Assembly (NCBI GenBank): GCA_015066625.1
Contig: SVOC01000017.1
Span: forward strand, 1 to 62,945
Direction of reading: 5' to 3'
Length of the DNA stretch: 62,945 nt
Origin: Oscillospiraceae bacterium
GTDB lineage: Bacteria; Bacillota; Clostridia; Oscillospirales; Acutalibacteraceae
Shown: piece after piece, positions 16,639-26,048 of the stretch
How positions within the stretch are numbered: the first letter of the stretch is position 1
Layout: each line of letters begins with the position of its first letter
Made by a program: the position numbers and the translations under genes
Notes under the pieces: model-generated
Seen by the model: only the letters and a program-made list of their open reading frames with translations
Databases searched by the model: none
What the model was told of the DNA's origin: nothing

Positions 16639-19056
16639 TTACTTCTTTTTCTTTGCCGCCTTTTCAGCTCTCAGCTTTTCGGCATATGCCTTTTCTTCTT
16701 CGGCAATTCTTGCTGCCTCTGCGGCGGCTTCTGCCTGAGCTTTTTCGTGACGGATTTTTGCTTCGTCATACATTGCGGCGATTTCTTCAAATCTTGCATA
16801 GTTTTCGCTCTGTGTAACAAGCTTGCGTGCCTTTATTATGGGTCTTGCCGCACGGTTGTAAACAGAGTTGTCATTGGTAGCCTTCTTGATTTCAGCTTCT
16901 GTTTTCTTCTGCTCTGCCTTGATTTCCTTGATTTTGTTCATATAAAATGAAACAGAATCTTTGTCCTTGTCATCCCTTGCCTTGTAGAGCTTCTGATATG
17001 TTTCTTTCAGTTCGGCATCAAGGGCATCTTCTCGGTCAAAGAGCTTTTCAAATACCGAAAGGTCAAAATCAACGATGTTGTTTGAGAAATATTTTGCCGC
17101 AGCCTTCTTGGCATCAATGAATTCTTTTGCAACGGAGATTGCGTATTTTCTGTATTCTTTTTCTTCGGGTGTTGCTGAGGGCAGAACTTTTGCGGCGGCA
17201 AGTGCGGATGCATCGTAGTTATAGATTGCTTCGTAGCCTGCACCTGCGTTAAGGCGGGCTTCTGCAAGCTGTGCCTTGCCAAAGGGAGTGTTGAAGCGGT
17301 CCATTTCGTCAAGAACGATTTTTGAAATTTCAATGTTCTGATTAAAGGCAACAGCTTCTCTGTAAGCTTTTCTTGCGGCTTTCTTTGCTTCTTTACCCGA
17401 GGCAGTGCGTTTTTCTGCTCTGAGGGCTTTAAGGTCTGCGGGCTGTGCATCTGCAAGCTCGTTTGCCTCTCTTACAGCTTCAACAGCCTCAACAAGGTCT
17501 TTGTCTTTAAGAACACCGTTGCCGTAGTCCTCGAAAAGGGCGCGGATTTTAAGGACCTTGATCATACCCTGCTGCTTTACTTCCGAAAGGTCATAGAAGA
17601 AATAGGGAATAACATTCATTGCCGCACCGAGAATGGAAACCGCAATAAGAACGCCGAAAATGCTTATAAAAGTTTCCTTATGGTACAGAACATTATAAAC
17701 ATTGGTTGGGTCTATCAGTTCACCTTCCTGAGCAACAATGGCAGGTAAAAGTTCTTTCAGCTTGGTTTCGTTGAAACCGATTTTTTCATAAATTGCGGGG
17801 AGAACGGAACTAGTTGCCATTGTGATAACCGAGCCGATAAGACCGACAGCGGCGAACATACCGTCAATTCTTTCGCCTGTGATATACTGCTGATAGTCGC
17901 GGATATCGCCATTAAGTGCAGGTGTAAGGATATGTGCAAATGAACCTACAAGAGCGTTGAACCACAGACACATCATAACAAGCCATATCATTATGCTCAT
18001 ATCTGCATATTTAACAACGGGATAGATGAGGGCTATGAATATAATGTTGAGGGCATTGGTAAGAATGAGGGTGTTTTTCTTGCCGATTTTCTTGATTGAA
18101 AGAGGTGCAAGAAGCATACCCCAGAGGGAGGCGTTACCGTAAATGGTAACAATAAGCGAATACTGACCGCTTGTGCAGGCGTGCTGATATGAGTAAAGCC
18201 AGTTGAGGATGTTGAGGCAGGAGCCTTCAAGGAAGCCGAGCCAGCCTGCAAGTGAAATTACCCAGAAATACTTGTTTTTCGCAACTGCACGGAGAGCGTC
18301 GATGAACTTAATCTGAACAACGTGTGTTTTTGCCTGAACAATTTTTTCTTCGGTGTTTACATAAACAATAACGCTCAGAAGGAAACCTAAAATAAGAACG
18401 GGCGGCCAGATGTAGCGGTAAATTCTGATATCATTAAGGTTGTTTGTGCCGATAAGGCTCTTTGCAAGAAGGGGAATAACCGCGTTTGTTATTGTGGGTG
18501 CAAGTGAGTCTGTAACGGATTTTATTGAAGAAACATTTGCTCTTTCCTGAGTGTTGGGCGAAAGAACAACAATATAGTTATCGTATGCGTCGTAAAGGAA
18601 GTTATAGAAGAACTGGAAGCCGATGTTGAAAAGAAGAACAACGGCACACTTCATAAGCTGGCTGCCTAATTTCTCATAGGGGAACCAGAAATAACCGATT
18701 GCAAGAATAACGGTCGGAAGACCCATGGACAGTATGTAAGGTCTGTATTTACCTTTTCTGTTACGGGCGTTGTCGATAATGTAGGCTCTGAACATGGTCA
18801 GAGGGAAGCTGAGAATGACCGCAAGAATATATATGAAATACATATTCATGGGCTCAATGCCTATGGTGTTACCTACAAAAACGTTTGTTGCCGAAAGCAG
18901 AACGGCTGAAATACAGGTGATAATAAACTTAACACCTATTCCGCCTCCCGCAAGGGATACGATTTCTTTGAAATTCATGTACTTTCCGAGAGGCGGCGTT
19001 TTCCAATAGGTTCTTACCTTTGAAATGCCGTCTTTCACAATGCCGACCAAGTTCAT
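16639..19056 (-). CDS. GPH-type (MFS) carrier with about 300-residue cytosolic tail
   Basis: An 805-residue membrane protein. The first ~490 residues have about twelve spans and resemble glycoside-pentoside-hexuronide:cation symporters of the MFS superfamily, with the loop DNARNRKGKYRPYILSMG resembling the MelB-type loop. The remaining ~300 residues are hydrophilic, rich in Ala, Lys and Glu, and predicted mainly helical/coiled coil, ending in a lysine run. MelB-type carriers normally end near 450-500 residues. The start at 19056 has AGGAGG upstream and a good promoter at 19089-19117. It is divergent from an FGGY sugar kinase, which suggests a sugar substrate taken up and phosphorylated together (inference). 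Confidence 0.8.
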   Translation of the reverse strand: MNLVGIVKDGISKVRTYWKTPPLGKYMNFKEIVSLAGGGIGVKFIITCISAVLLSATNVFVGNTIGIEPMNMYFIYILAVILSFPLTMFRAYIIDNARNRKGKYRPYILSMGLPTVILAIGYFWFPYEKLGSQLMKCAVVLLFNIGFQFFYNFLYDAYDNYIVVLSPNTQERANVSSIKSVTDSLAPTITNAVIPLLAKSLIGTNNLNDIRIYRYIWPPVLILGFLLSVIVYVNTEEKIVQAKTHVVQIKFIDALRAVAKNKYFWVISLAGWLGFLEGSCLNILNWLYSYQHACTSGQYSLIVTIYGNASLWGMLLAPLSIKKIGKKNTLILTNALNIIFIALIYPVVKYADMSIMIWLVMMCLWFNALVGSFAHILTPALNGDIRDYQQYITGERIDGMFAAVGLIGSVITMATSSVLPAIYEKIGFNETKLKELLPAIVAQEGELIDPTNVYNVLYHKETFISIFGVLIAVSILGAAMNVIPYFFYDLSEVKQQGMIKVLKIRALFEDYGNGVLKDKDLVEAVEAVREANELADAQPADLKALRAEKRTASGKEAKKAARKAYREAVAFNQNIEISKIVLDEMDRFNTPFGKAQLAEARLNAGAGYEAIYNYDASALAAAKVLPSATPEEKEYRKYAISVAKEFIDAKKAAAKYFSNNIVDFDLSVFEKLFDREDALDAELKETYQKLYKARDDKDKDSVSFYMNKIKEIKAEQKKTEAEIKKATNDNSVYNRAARPIIKARKLVTQSENYARFEEIAAMYDEAKIRHEKAQAEAAAEAARIAEEEKAYAEKLRAEKAAKKKK

Positions 19057-19088
19057 GATTTTCCTCCTTTAATCTTTATATAAAAATT

Positions 19089-19117
19089 ATTATAGCAAAA
19101 CATATGATAATTTGCAA
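19089..19117 (-). promoter_or_regulatory. Promoter of the GPH-type carrier
   Basis: On the minus strand TTGCAA (19117-19112) and TATAAT (19094-19089) are 17 bases apart, ahead of AGGAGG and the ATG at 19056. Confidence 0.8.
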
Positions 19118-19121
19118 CAGG

Positions 19122-19140
19122 TTGAGCACTTTTTGTTCAA
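19122..19140. promoter_or_regulatory. Inverted repeat between divergent promoters
   Basis: TTGAGC and GTTCAA, seven bases apart, form an imperfect inverted repeat midway between the two -35 boxes of the divergent carrier and kinase promoters. Possible operator; inference only. Confidence 0.3.
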
Positions 19141-19144
19141 AGTC

Positions 19145-19173
19145 TTGACGGCACAAATGGATTTTGTTATTAT
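19145..19173 (+). promoter_or_regulatory. Promoter of the FGGY kinase
   Basis: TTGACG (19145-19150) and TATTAT (19168-19173) are 17 bases apart, 43 bases before the kinase start. Confidence 0.7.
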
Positions 19174-19215
19174 TGATATAATATAAGTTAAACTTTCTGA
19201 CGGAGAGTGATAATA

Positions 19216-20805
19216 ATGGAAAACATTAAAAAAGCAATAGCTTCGGGGCAGACTGCTCTGGGTATTGAATTCGGTTCAACAAGAATAAAGGCTGTGCTTA
19301 TCGGCAAGAATCACGAGCCTCTTGCATCGGGTAGCTTTGACTGGGAAAATACATACGACAACGGTATATGGACTTACCCCATGGAGCAGGTATGGGAAGG
19401 CCTCAGAGGTGCTTTCGGTGCGCTCAAAAAGAATGTTGCCGAAAAATACGGCGAAAAGCTGACTACTGTAGGCGCTCTGGGCATCAGCGGTATGATGCAC
19501 GGTTACCTTGCTTTCGATAAAGACGGCAATCAGCTTGCACAGTTCAGAACCTGGAGAAACACAATCACCGCAAAATCGGCAGAAGAACTCGGTGAGCTTT
19601 TCAATTTCAACATTCCTCAGCGTTGGAGCATTGCCCACCTTTATCAGGCAATTCTTAACGGTGAAGAGCACGTCAAGGATGTTGACTTCATCGCAACCCT
19701 TGCTGCCTATGTTCACTGGAAGCTGACCGGCAACAAGGTTATCGGTGTGGGTGAAGCATCGGGTATGTTCCCCATTGACAGCAACACCAACGATTACGAT
19801 GCAAAAATGCTTTCACAGTTTGACGAGAAGGTTGCTCCTTACGGCTTCCCCTGGAAGGTTGCGGATATTCTTCCCAGGGTTCTCGTTGCTGGCGAGAACG
19901 CAGGCATTCTCACCGAAGAAGGTGCACTTCTTCTTGACCCCACAGGCGAGTTCAAGGCAGGCGTGACTCTTTGTCCTCCCGAGGGCGATGCAGGCACAGG
20001 TATGGTTGCAACAAATTCCGTTGCCGTAAGAACGGGTAACGTTTCCGCAGGTACATCCATTTTCCTTATGGTTGTTCTTGAAAAGGCACTTTCAAAGCTT
20101 TACCCCGAAATCGATATGGTCACAACCCCCGCAGGTATGCCCGTTGCAATGGTGCACTGCAACAACTGTTCGGGCGAAATCGATGCCTGGGCAGGTATGT
20201 TCACGTCAATGTGCAAGGCACTGGGTATGGATATCAGCATCTATAAGGTTCTTGACAAAATGTTTGAAAAAGCACTTGAAGGCGATAAGGACTGCGGCGG
20301 ACTTGTTGCATATAACTACCTTTCGGGCGAAGTTATTACGGGTCTTGACAGCGGTAAGCCTATGTTTTTCAGAGGACCCGACAGCAAATTCACTCTTGAA
20401 AACTTTGCAAGAGTTCAGCTTTCATCAGCGGCTGCAACCCTCAGTATCGGCATGGAAATTCTTGAGGATGAAGATGTAAAGGTTGACAGAATTCTTGGTC
20501 ACGGCGGCTATTTCAAGGCTCCCGTAGCAGGCCAGAAGATTATGGGTGCCGCACTCAACGCGCCCGTATCCGTTATGAAAACAGCAGGCGAGGGCGGTCC
20601 CTGGGGCGTAGCAATCCTTGCAGAGTATATGGTAAGCAAGGCAGAGGGTGAAACCCTTGACCAATACCTTGAAAACAAAGTTTTTGCAGGTCAGGATTCA
20701 ACGGAAATCGCTCCCGATGCGGATGATATCGCAGGCTTCAAGGCATTCCTTGAAAACTACAAGAAGGGTCTTGCGGCTGAAAAGGCGGCAGTTGAGGCAT
20801 TCTGA
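19216..20805 (+). CDS. FGGY-family carbohydrate kinase
   Basis: An ATP-dependent sugar kinase of 529 residues in the actin/hexokinase fold. The N-terminal phosphate-1 motif [15 protein letters not shown] (about residues 16-30) and GTSIF within [13 protein letters not shown] are visible, as are ILGHGGYFK and [13 protein letters not shown] in the C-terminal ATPase half, as in xylulokinase-like members. Which sugar (xylulose, ribulose, another ketose) cannot be read from sequence alone. The ATG at 19216 follows GGAGAG by eight bases. The divergent transporter is the likely supplier of its substrate. Confidence 0.85.
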   Translation: MENIKKAIASGQTALGIEFGSTRIKAVLIGKNHEPLASGSFDWENTYDNGIWTYPMEQVWEGLRGAFGALKKNVAEKYGEKLTTVGALGISGMMHGYLAFDKDGNQLAQFRTWRNTITAKSAEELGELFNFNIPQRWSIAHLYQAILNGEEHVKDVDFIATLAAYVHWKLTGNKVIGVGEASGMFPIDSNTNDYDAKMLSQFDEKVAPYGFPWKVADILPRVLVAGENAGILTEEGALLLDPTGEFKAGVTLCPPEGDAGTGMVATNSVAVRTGNVSAGTSIFLMVVLEKALSKLYPEIDMVTTPAGMPVAMVHCNNCSGEIDAWAGMFTSMCKALGMDISIYKVLDKMFEKALEGDKDCGGLVAYNYLSGEVITGLDSGKPMFFRGPDSKFTLENFARVQLSSAAATLSIGMEILEDEDVKVDRILGHGGYFKAPVAGQKIMGAALNAPVSVMKTAGEGGPWGVAILAEYMVSKAEGETLDQYLENKVFAGQDSTEIAPDADDIAGFKAFLENYKKGLAAEKAAVEAF

Positions 20806-20816
20806 TAATTGAACAT

Positions 20817-20850
20817 AAGAGCAGTTCTTTTACGGACCGCTCTTTTTTCT
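20817..20850 (+). terminator. Terminator after the FGGY kinase
   Basis: AAGAGC..GTTC pairs imperfectly with GGAC..GCTCTT (20817-20844), followed by a T run. Confidence 0.7.
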
Positions 20851-20901
20851 TGACAAGAATAAAAAGTAATGCTACGATAAAAAAGGAATGGGGTGAAGTG
20901 A

Positions 20902-22230
20902 ATGAAAGAAATGAAAAAAGAGATTAATATTTACTCTTATTACGATTGTACGGGTATTGAAAATCACCTTAAAAAGATGGCGGAAAAAGGCTGGCTGCTG
21001 AAAGAGATTACGGGCAGCAAATGGAAATACCGCCGTATTGAGCCGAGGTCAATGAGCTTTTCAGTGTGTTATTATCCCAAAAGGGTTTTGTTTGACGATA
21101 TGACCGATGAAAGGCTGAAATACATTGATGAGCATTCCGTGGCAGGGTGGAAGTTCGTTACACACATCGGTAAAATGCATATATTCTGCAACGAAAGTGA
21201 AAATCCCGTACCCCTGCATACCGATGCCGCAGAAAGAGTCAGAGAAATTCACCGCTTTGCAAAGGGAAATATTATTTTCGAAAATCTTTTTATGTTTGCC
21301 GTTGCAGCAGCGTTGACAACATATTTTGCTTTCAGATTTTTTGAGAAGCCCATCGATACAATGTCCGATGCGGCATACATATTCTGGTCGGTTCCCTTTG
21401 CAATTCCTTTGTCGCTTTACAGCATTTTTAAATATCTTTTCTGGTATATAAAAGCAAAAAAAGCGGCGGAAGACAGAATTTTTACCGACACGAAGAGGAT
21501 TTTTAACTATGCAAATTTTTATATTCCTCTTTATTTTACTGCCGCAGCTCTTAAAATTTATACCTTCCTTTCACCGCCACAGATGATATTCGGTGTGATT
21601 GCCATTGCACTTGCGGTTGTTATGTGGTTTGCATTCAAATCCTTGCGCCGGAGTATCGCAGGAAAAGATATTGCCGATGAAAAGAAGAAGTCACAGACCG
21701 CCATAGCCGCAGTGGGATTCATTGCAGTTTTTGTCGCAGGCTCAATCGGTGTTTATTCCTTGTTCCCTGCACGGAGTGAAAAAGTCGCTCTGCCAGACGG
21801 CGGAACAACAGAAATTTATTATGATAAAAACCTGCCCGTTGACCTTGAAGACCTGATTGAAACGAAAAGCATTGTTTCAAAGTATAAATCCTTTGAATGG
21901 CTGGGATTTGCAAGCGTTACGGAAACCGCCCAGTCTGTATGGGACGAAAACGGGGATGAGTTTTATTTTAACTGCGATGTTTACCGCATATATTATATGC
22001 CCGTTTACGATGCCTGCGTCAGCGAAGTGCAGGATATATTCAAAGACCGTTATGTCAAGGTTGACCCTGCACCCTGGGGTGCGGATACGGTTTACCGCAT
22101 AGAATACGAAGACGGACCGGGCGATATGTTTATTATTTGCAAAGACAACGTGATTGCCGAAATTAATATGACATTGCCTCCCGATGAAACGCAGATGTCA
22201 ACCATAAGTGAAAAGCTTTTGAATAAATGA
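20902..22230 (+). CDS. DUF2812 multi-span membrane protein
   Basis: The first ~110 residues match the DUF2812 pattern (YDCTGIENHLKKMAEKGWLL, then KWKYRRIEP), a module often found beside PadR-family regulators. Here the protein is 442 residues, longer than usual for the family. About five membrane spans follow (roughly residues 130-295) and an extracellular C-terminal domain of about 140 residues of no known type. No PadR gene is adjacent. The ATG at 20902 follows GGGGTGA. The function of the family is not established. Confidence 0.75.
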   Translation: MKEMKKEINIYSYYDCTGIENHLKKMAEKGWLLKEITGSKWKYRRIEPRSMSFSVCYYPKRVLFDDMTDERLKYIDEHSVAGWKFVTHIGKMHIFCNESENPVPLHTDAAERVREIHRFAKGNIIFENLFMFAVAAALTTYFAFRFFEKPIDTMSDAAYIFWSVPFAIPLSLYSIFKYLFWYIKAKKAAEDRIFTDTKRIFNYANFYIPLYFTAAALKIYTFLSPPQMIFGVIAIALAVVMWFAFKSLRRSIAGKDIADEKKKSQTAIAAVGFIAVFVAGSIGVYSLFPARSEKVALPDGGTTEIYYDKNLPVDLEDLIETKSIVSKYKSFEWLGFASVTETAQSVWDENGDEFYFNCDVYRIYYMPVYDACVSEVQDIFKDRYVKVDPAPWGADTVYRIEYEDGPGDMFIICKDNVIAEINMTLPPDETQMSTISEKLLNK

Positions 22231-22235
22231 AAAAA

Positions 22236-22262
22236 CACTCCGAAGTTTTACGCTTCGGAGTG
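22236..22262. terminator. Bidirectional terminator
   Basis: CACTCCGAAG (22236-22245) pairs perfectly with CTTCGGAGTG (22253-22262) between convergent genes, with T runs on both sides. Confidence 0.88.
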
Positions 22263-22268
22263 CATTTT

Positions 22269-23909
22269 TTATTGTAATGTTTCTGCGTATGCCAGAGCTT
22301 CATCAATATTGGGCAGGAAGTTTTCTCCGCCTACCTTGTCATAAAAGCCTGATTTTTTCATAACCGCAAGAGGCTGTTCGTTTGTATGCGAAAGAATAAG
22401 GGTGCGGTCTGATTTTTTGCAGATACCGTAAATTTCAAAAAGTGCACGGGTTGCCGTTTCGTCAAGTGCGGGCACATTACGCATTCTCAGAATGATTGTT
22501 GTAACATCGTCCTTTATGGGAATACTGCTGAATTTTTCTGCCGACGCAAAAAACATGGGGCCTTCAAATTCAACAACCTCCGTGTGGGGAGGAATGGCTT
22601 TGAGCCTTTCGCTGTCGGGTGTGTCATCCTCTTTGGGGTCGCTCCATGTTCTTATGCTTGTAACATCCGCCATACGTTTCATAAACAGCACAACGGCGAT
22701 TATCATACCTGCCGCAATGGCAACAACAAGGTCGAAAACAACGGTCAGAACAAATGTGACAACAAGAACAATAATATCGCTTTTCGGTGCGGTTTTGCAG
22801 ATTTTAACAAACTGACGCCATTCGCACATATTGTATGCAACCATAAACAGTATTGCCGCAATTACGGGCATGGGAATCCAGGCGGCATAGGGCATAAGCA
22901 CAACAAGAATAAGCAGAAGCACAGCGGCGTGAACAATGCCTGCCACGGGTGTTCTGCCGCCGTTTTTTACGTTTGCGGCTGTTCTTGCAATAGCTCCCGT
23001 TGCGGGAATACCGCCGAAAAGACCTGAGAATATGTTACCCATACCCTGAGCAATCAGCTCTGTGTTTGAATTGTGTCGGTCGTTAATCATACCGTCGGAA
23101 ACAACACAGGAAAGCAGTGATTCAATGGCGGCGAGAATTGCGATTGTGAATGCATTGGGAATAAGCTGTCTGACAGCGTCAAAGCTGAATCCGGGAAGTG
23201 AGAATTCGGGTAAATCCCTTGAAATTGTGTAAAGATCGCCTACGGTGTTAACGTCCATATCAAGCGCCTTTACCATTATAACACCTGCAACAACCGCAAT
23301 AAGCGAACCGGGAATTTTTTTGCTGATTTTGGGCCATACAATAAGAATCGCCATTGCCGCAATGCCAATAACAAGTGCCTGCCAATTAAAGGTGCCTATG
23401 GATTTACCGATAGCTTCAAGCTTTTCAACCGTTTCAACCGTAGGCAGTGACGGGTCGAAGGTAAGACCGAGAAAGTCTTTCACCTGACCTATAACAATAG
23501 TAAGCGCAATACCCGAGGTGAAGCCCGTTGTTATGGTGTGAGGTATGTATTTTATAAGTGAACCGAATTTGAATATACCCATGAAAACAAGTATAATACC
23601 TGCCATAATGGTAGCGATTATAAGACCGCCCGTGCCGTGCTGGGCAACAATACCTGCAACTATGGTGGCGAATGCCGCGGTAGGTCCCGAAATGTTTACG
23701 TTACTGCCGCCGAGAAACGCAATCACAAAGCCTGCAACAATGGCGGTGTAAAGACCTTTTTCGGGAGATACGCCCGACGCTATTGCAAGGGCAATAGAGA
23801 GAGGCAGAGCAATAATGGCGACGATGACACCTGCCACAAGGTCGTTGATAAGCTGTTTTTTACTGTAGCTTTTCAGTGATGTGAAAAGCTTGGGCTGAAA
23901 GATATTCAT
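22269..23909 (-). CDS. SulP (SLC26-like) anion transporter with STAS domain
   Basis: A 546-residue transporter. The N-terminal part has the SulP signature region (LVAGVIVAIIALPLSIALAI, then SGVSPEKGLYTAIVAGF) and ten to fourteen helices. The C-terminal ~110 residues form a STAS domain (VVEFEGPMFFASAEKF to the end). Family members carry sulfate, bicarbonate or dicarboxylates; the substrate here is unknown. The start at 23909 is preceded by a GGGG-type site, and a promoter lies at 23949-23976. The gene stands alone between terminators. Confidence 0.92.
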   Translation of the reverse strand: MNIFQPKLFTSLKSYSKKQLINDLVAGVIVAIIALPLSIALAIASGVSPEKGLYTAIVAGFVIAFLGGSNVNISGPTAAFATIVAGIVAQHGTGGLIIATIMAGIILVFMGIFKFGSLIKYIPHTITTGFTSGIALTIVIGQVKDFLGLTFDPSLPTVETVEKLEAIGKSIGTFNWQALVIGIAAMAILIVWPKISKKIPGSLIAVVAGVIMVKALDMDVNTVGDLYTISRDLPEFSLPGFSFDAVRQLIPNAFTIAILAAIESLLSCVVSDGMINDRHNSNTELIAQGMGNIFSGLFGGIPATGAIARTAANVKNGGRTPVAGIVHAAVLLLILVVLMPYAAWIPMPVIAAILFMVAYNMCEWRQFVKICKTAPKSDIIVLVVTFVLTVVFDLVVAIAAGMIIAVVLFMKRMADVTSIRTWSDPKEDDTPDSERLKAIPPHTEVVEFEGPMFFASAEKFSSIPIKDDVTTIILRMRNVPALDETATRALFEIYGICKKSDRTLILSHTNEQPLAVMKKSGFYDKVGGENFLPNIDEALAYAETLQ

Positions 23910-23948
23910 AGAATTTACCCCGTTTATATTTATTATTCCAAAACAGTA

Positions 23949-23976
23949 TTATACAACTTTTCCTGCCCATTACAAG
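23949..23976 (-). promoter_or_regulatory. Promoter of the SulP gene
   Basis: Minus strand TTGTAA (23976-23971) and TATAAT (23954-23949), spacer 16 bases. Confidence 0.7.
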
Positions 23977-24028
23977 GCAAAAACCGTATGTTTTTCATTT
24001 TCGGAAATGTGCACTGAAAAACAAAAGC

Positions 24029-24061
24029 TTTGCAAAAAAATAATGTTTATTTTTATTGCAA
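24029..24061. promoter_or_regulatory. Near-perfect inverted repeat overlapping a -35 box
   Basis: TTGCAAAAAAATAA is followed after three bases by its reverse complement with one extra base, ending in TTGCAA that is also the -35 box of the next gene. Its placement suits an operator. The arms are AT-rich, so chance is possible. Confidence 0.35.
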
Positions 24062-24084
24062 GGGAACAGGGGTTATGGTAAAAT
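24056..24084 (+). promoter_or_regulatory. Promoter of the glutaminase-like gene
   Basis: TTGCAA (24056-24061) and TAAAAT (24079-24084), spacer 17 bases, ahead of AAAGGAAG and the ATG at 24116. Confidence 0.75.
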
Positions 24085-24115
24085 TTAAGCTGAGCAAACC
24101 GAAAGGAAGATTATT

Positions 24116-25993
24116 ATGAGATTAAGAGCACCCGCAGTTCCTCTGATTACGATGGACCCCTATTTTTCAGTCTGGTCCTCCGATACAACCCTCAATGTAT
24201 CAAACACCGAACACTGGACAGGCAAAAGCAATTCAATTATCGGCACCGTTACCGTCGACGGCAGCCGTTACCTTTTTCTCGGATATCACAGGGATTATCA
24301 TAAAATTAATCAGGTTTCCCTTGATATTGATGCGCTTTCAACCACTGCGGTTTTTGAGAATGAGCAGATACGCCTGAAAGCAGTGTTCACTTCTCCCGTG
24401 ATTGCGGATGATTACCGTCTGCTTACACGACCCGTTACATATCTTGAAGTATCCTACGAAATTCTTGACGGTAAAGAGCATACCGTAAGCGTAAACATTG
24501 CCGCAAGCGAAGAGCTTTGTCTTGACGAAGGCGGACAGAACGATGTTATCACCGAAGCTGTTGAATACGGCAAGGTAAAGGGTATGCGTATGGGCAATAC
24601 GGAGCAGAAGCCCCTTAACCGAAGCGGTGACGATGTGCGTATCGACTGGGGATATTTCTACCTTATGACCGATAAGGCTGGTGCGGAAATAAGTGCAAAC
24701 AAAATCTGGGACGATGTTCACATCAATGTTGCATCGGAACTTACACCTTCCGAAAAGCTTATGTATTATTTTGCGTATGATGATATTGAAAGCATTGAGT
24801 ATTTCGGCAAGCATCTGCGTTCATACTGGAATAAAGACGGACAGACAATTCTTGAAGCCGTTGATGAGGCGGCAGGCGAATATGATGAGGTAACGGGCAG
24901 ATGCAAGGCTTTTTCGGAAAAGCTTTATTCCGATGCCTTTGAAGCTGGCGGTGAGAAATACGCAGAGCTTCTCAGCCTTGCTTACCGTCAGGTTATTGCC
25001 GCACATAAGCTTGTGCTTGATGAAAACGGCGAGATTCTTTACATATCAAAGGAATGCTTTTCAAACGGCTGTGCCGCAACGGTTGACGTTTCATATCCCT
25101 CAATTCCCATGTTCCTGCTTTATAATCCCGAGCTTGTCAAAGGTATGATGCGCCCTGTTATCCGCTACGCAAAGAGCGACGCCTGGGTGTTTGATTTTGC
25201 ACCTCACGATGTAGGACAGTATCCTCTCGTCAATGGTCAGGTTTACGGACAGAATGCCCTTAAATATCAGATGCCCGTTGAAGAATGCGGCAATATGCTG
25301 GTTATGGATGCCAATGTTGCCATTGCAACAGGCTCGGCGGATTTTGCGGCAGAGCATCTTGACCTGCTTGAAGGCTGGTGTACCTACCTTATAAAATACG
25401 GTGCAGACCCCGAAGACCAGCTTTGCACCGATGACTTTGCAGGCCATCTTGCCCACAACTGCAACCTTTCCCTCAAAGCTGTTATGGGCTTGCAGGGCAT
25501 GGCAATAATCACCGATATGCTTGGCGACGTCGAAAAATCCGCCTTTTATCACGGCGAGGCTGAAAAAATGGCGGCAAACTGGATGAATACCGCACTTAAT
25601 CCCGACGGCACCTCAAACCTCGCTTTCGACCAGCCTTATACCTATTCAATGAAGTACAATATGGTATGGGATAAGGTATGGAAAACGGGTCTTTTCACTC
25701 AGAAATTCATGGATGCCGAAATTGCGGATAACAAGAAGCATTTCAATAAATACGGTATGCCTCTTGACAGCCGTGCGGATTACACCAAATCCGACTGGCT
25801 TGTGTGGACAGCGTCAATGGCATCTGAAAAGAAAGATTTTGAAGAATATATTGCACCTTTGTGGAAGGCTTATGACGAAAGCCCCTCAAGAGTGCCTATG
25901 ACCGACTGGTACGATACCGTCAGCGGCAGGTGGGTTTCCTTCCGTCACCGTACCGTGCAGGGCGGCTTGTTTATGAGATTGTTAATGAAATAA
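24116..25993 (+). CDS. Glutaminase-A-like protein (DUF4964/DUF5127/DUF4965/DUF1793 architecture)
   Basis: A 625-residue protein whose start RAPAVPLITMDPYFSVWS with HWTGKSNSI is the DUF4964 signature, followed by a beta-sandwich region (DUF5127) and an alpha/alpha-barrel-like C-terminal half (DUF4965/DUF1793). Fungal relatives are called glutaminase A, but bacterial members sit in glycan-use regions and their activity is unproven. There is no signal peptide, so it acts in the cytoplasm. The ATG has AAAGGAAG upstream. It ends before a hairpin shared with the convergent carrier gene. Confidence 0.83.
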   Translation: MRLRAPAVPLITMDPYFSVWSSDTTLNVSNTEHWTGKSNSIIGTVTVDGSRYLFLGYHRDYHKINQVSLDIDALSTTAVFENEQIRLKAVFTSPVIADDYRLLTRPVTYLEVSYEILDGKEHTVSVNIAASEELCLDEGGQNDVITEAVEYGKVKGMRMGNTEQKPLNRSGDDVRIDWGYFYLMTDKAGAEISANKIWDDVHINVASELTPSEKLMYYFAYDDIESIEYFGKHLRSYWNKDGQTILEAVDEAAGEYDEVTGRCKAFSEKLYSDAFEAGGEKYAELLSLAYRQVIAAHKLVLDENGEILYISKECFSNGCAATVDVSYPSIPMFLLYNPELVKGMMRPVIRYAKSDAWVFDFAPHDVGQYPLVNGQVYGQNALKYQMPVEECGNMLVMDANVAIATGSADFAAEHLDLLEGWCTYLIKYGADPEDQLCTDDFAGHLAHNCNLSLKAVMGLQGMAIITDMLGDVEKSAFYHGEAEKMAANWMNTALNPDGTSNLAFDQPYTYSMKYNMVWDKVWKTGLFTQKFMDAEIADNKKHFNKYGMPLDSRADYTKSDWLVWTASMASEKKDFEEYIAPLWKAYDESPSRVPMTDWYDTVSGRWVSFRHRTVQGGLFMRLLMK

Positions 25994-25999
25994 AAAAAG

Positions 26000-26031
26000 C
26001 GGATTGCAGAGAAATAAATCTTTGCAATCCG
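26000..26031. terminator. Bidirectional terminator
   Basis: CGGATTGCA (26000-26008) pairs with TGCAATCCG (26023-26031). A runs precede and T-rich sequence follows, serving both convergent genes. Confidence 0.8.
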
Positions 26032-26048
26032 TTTCTTATTTGTAAAGC

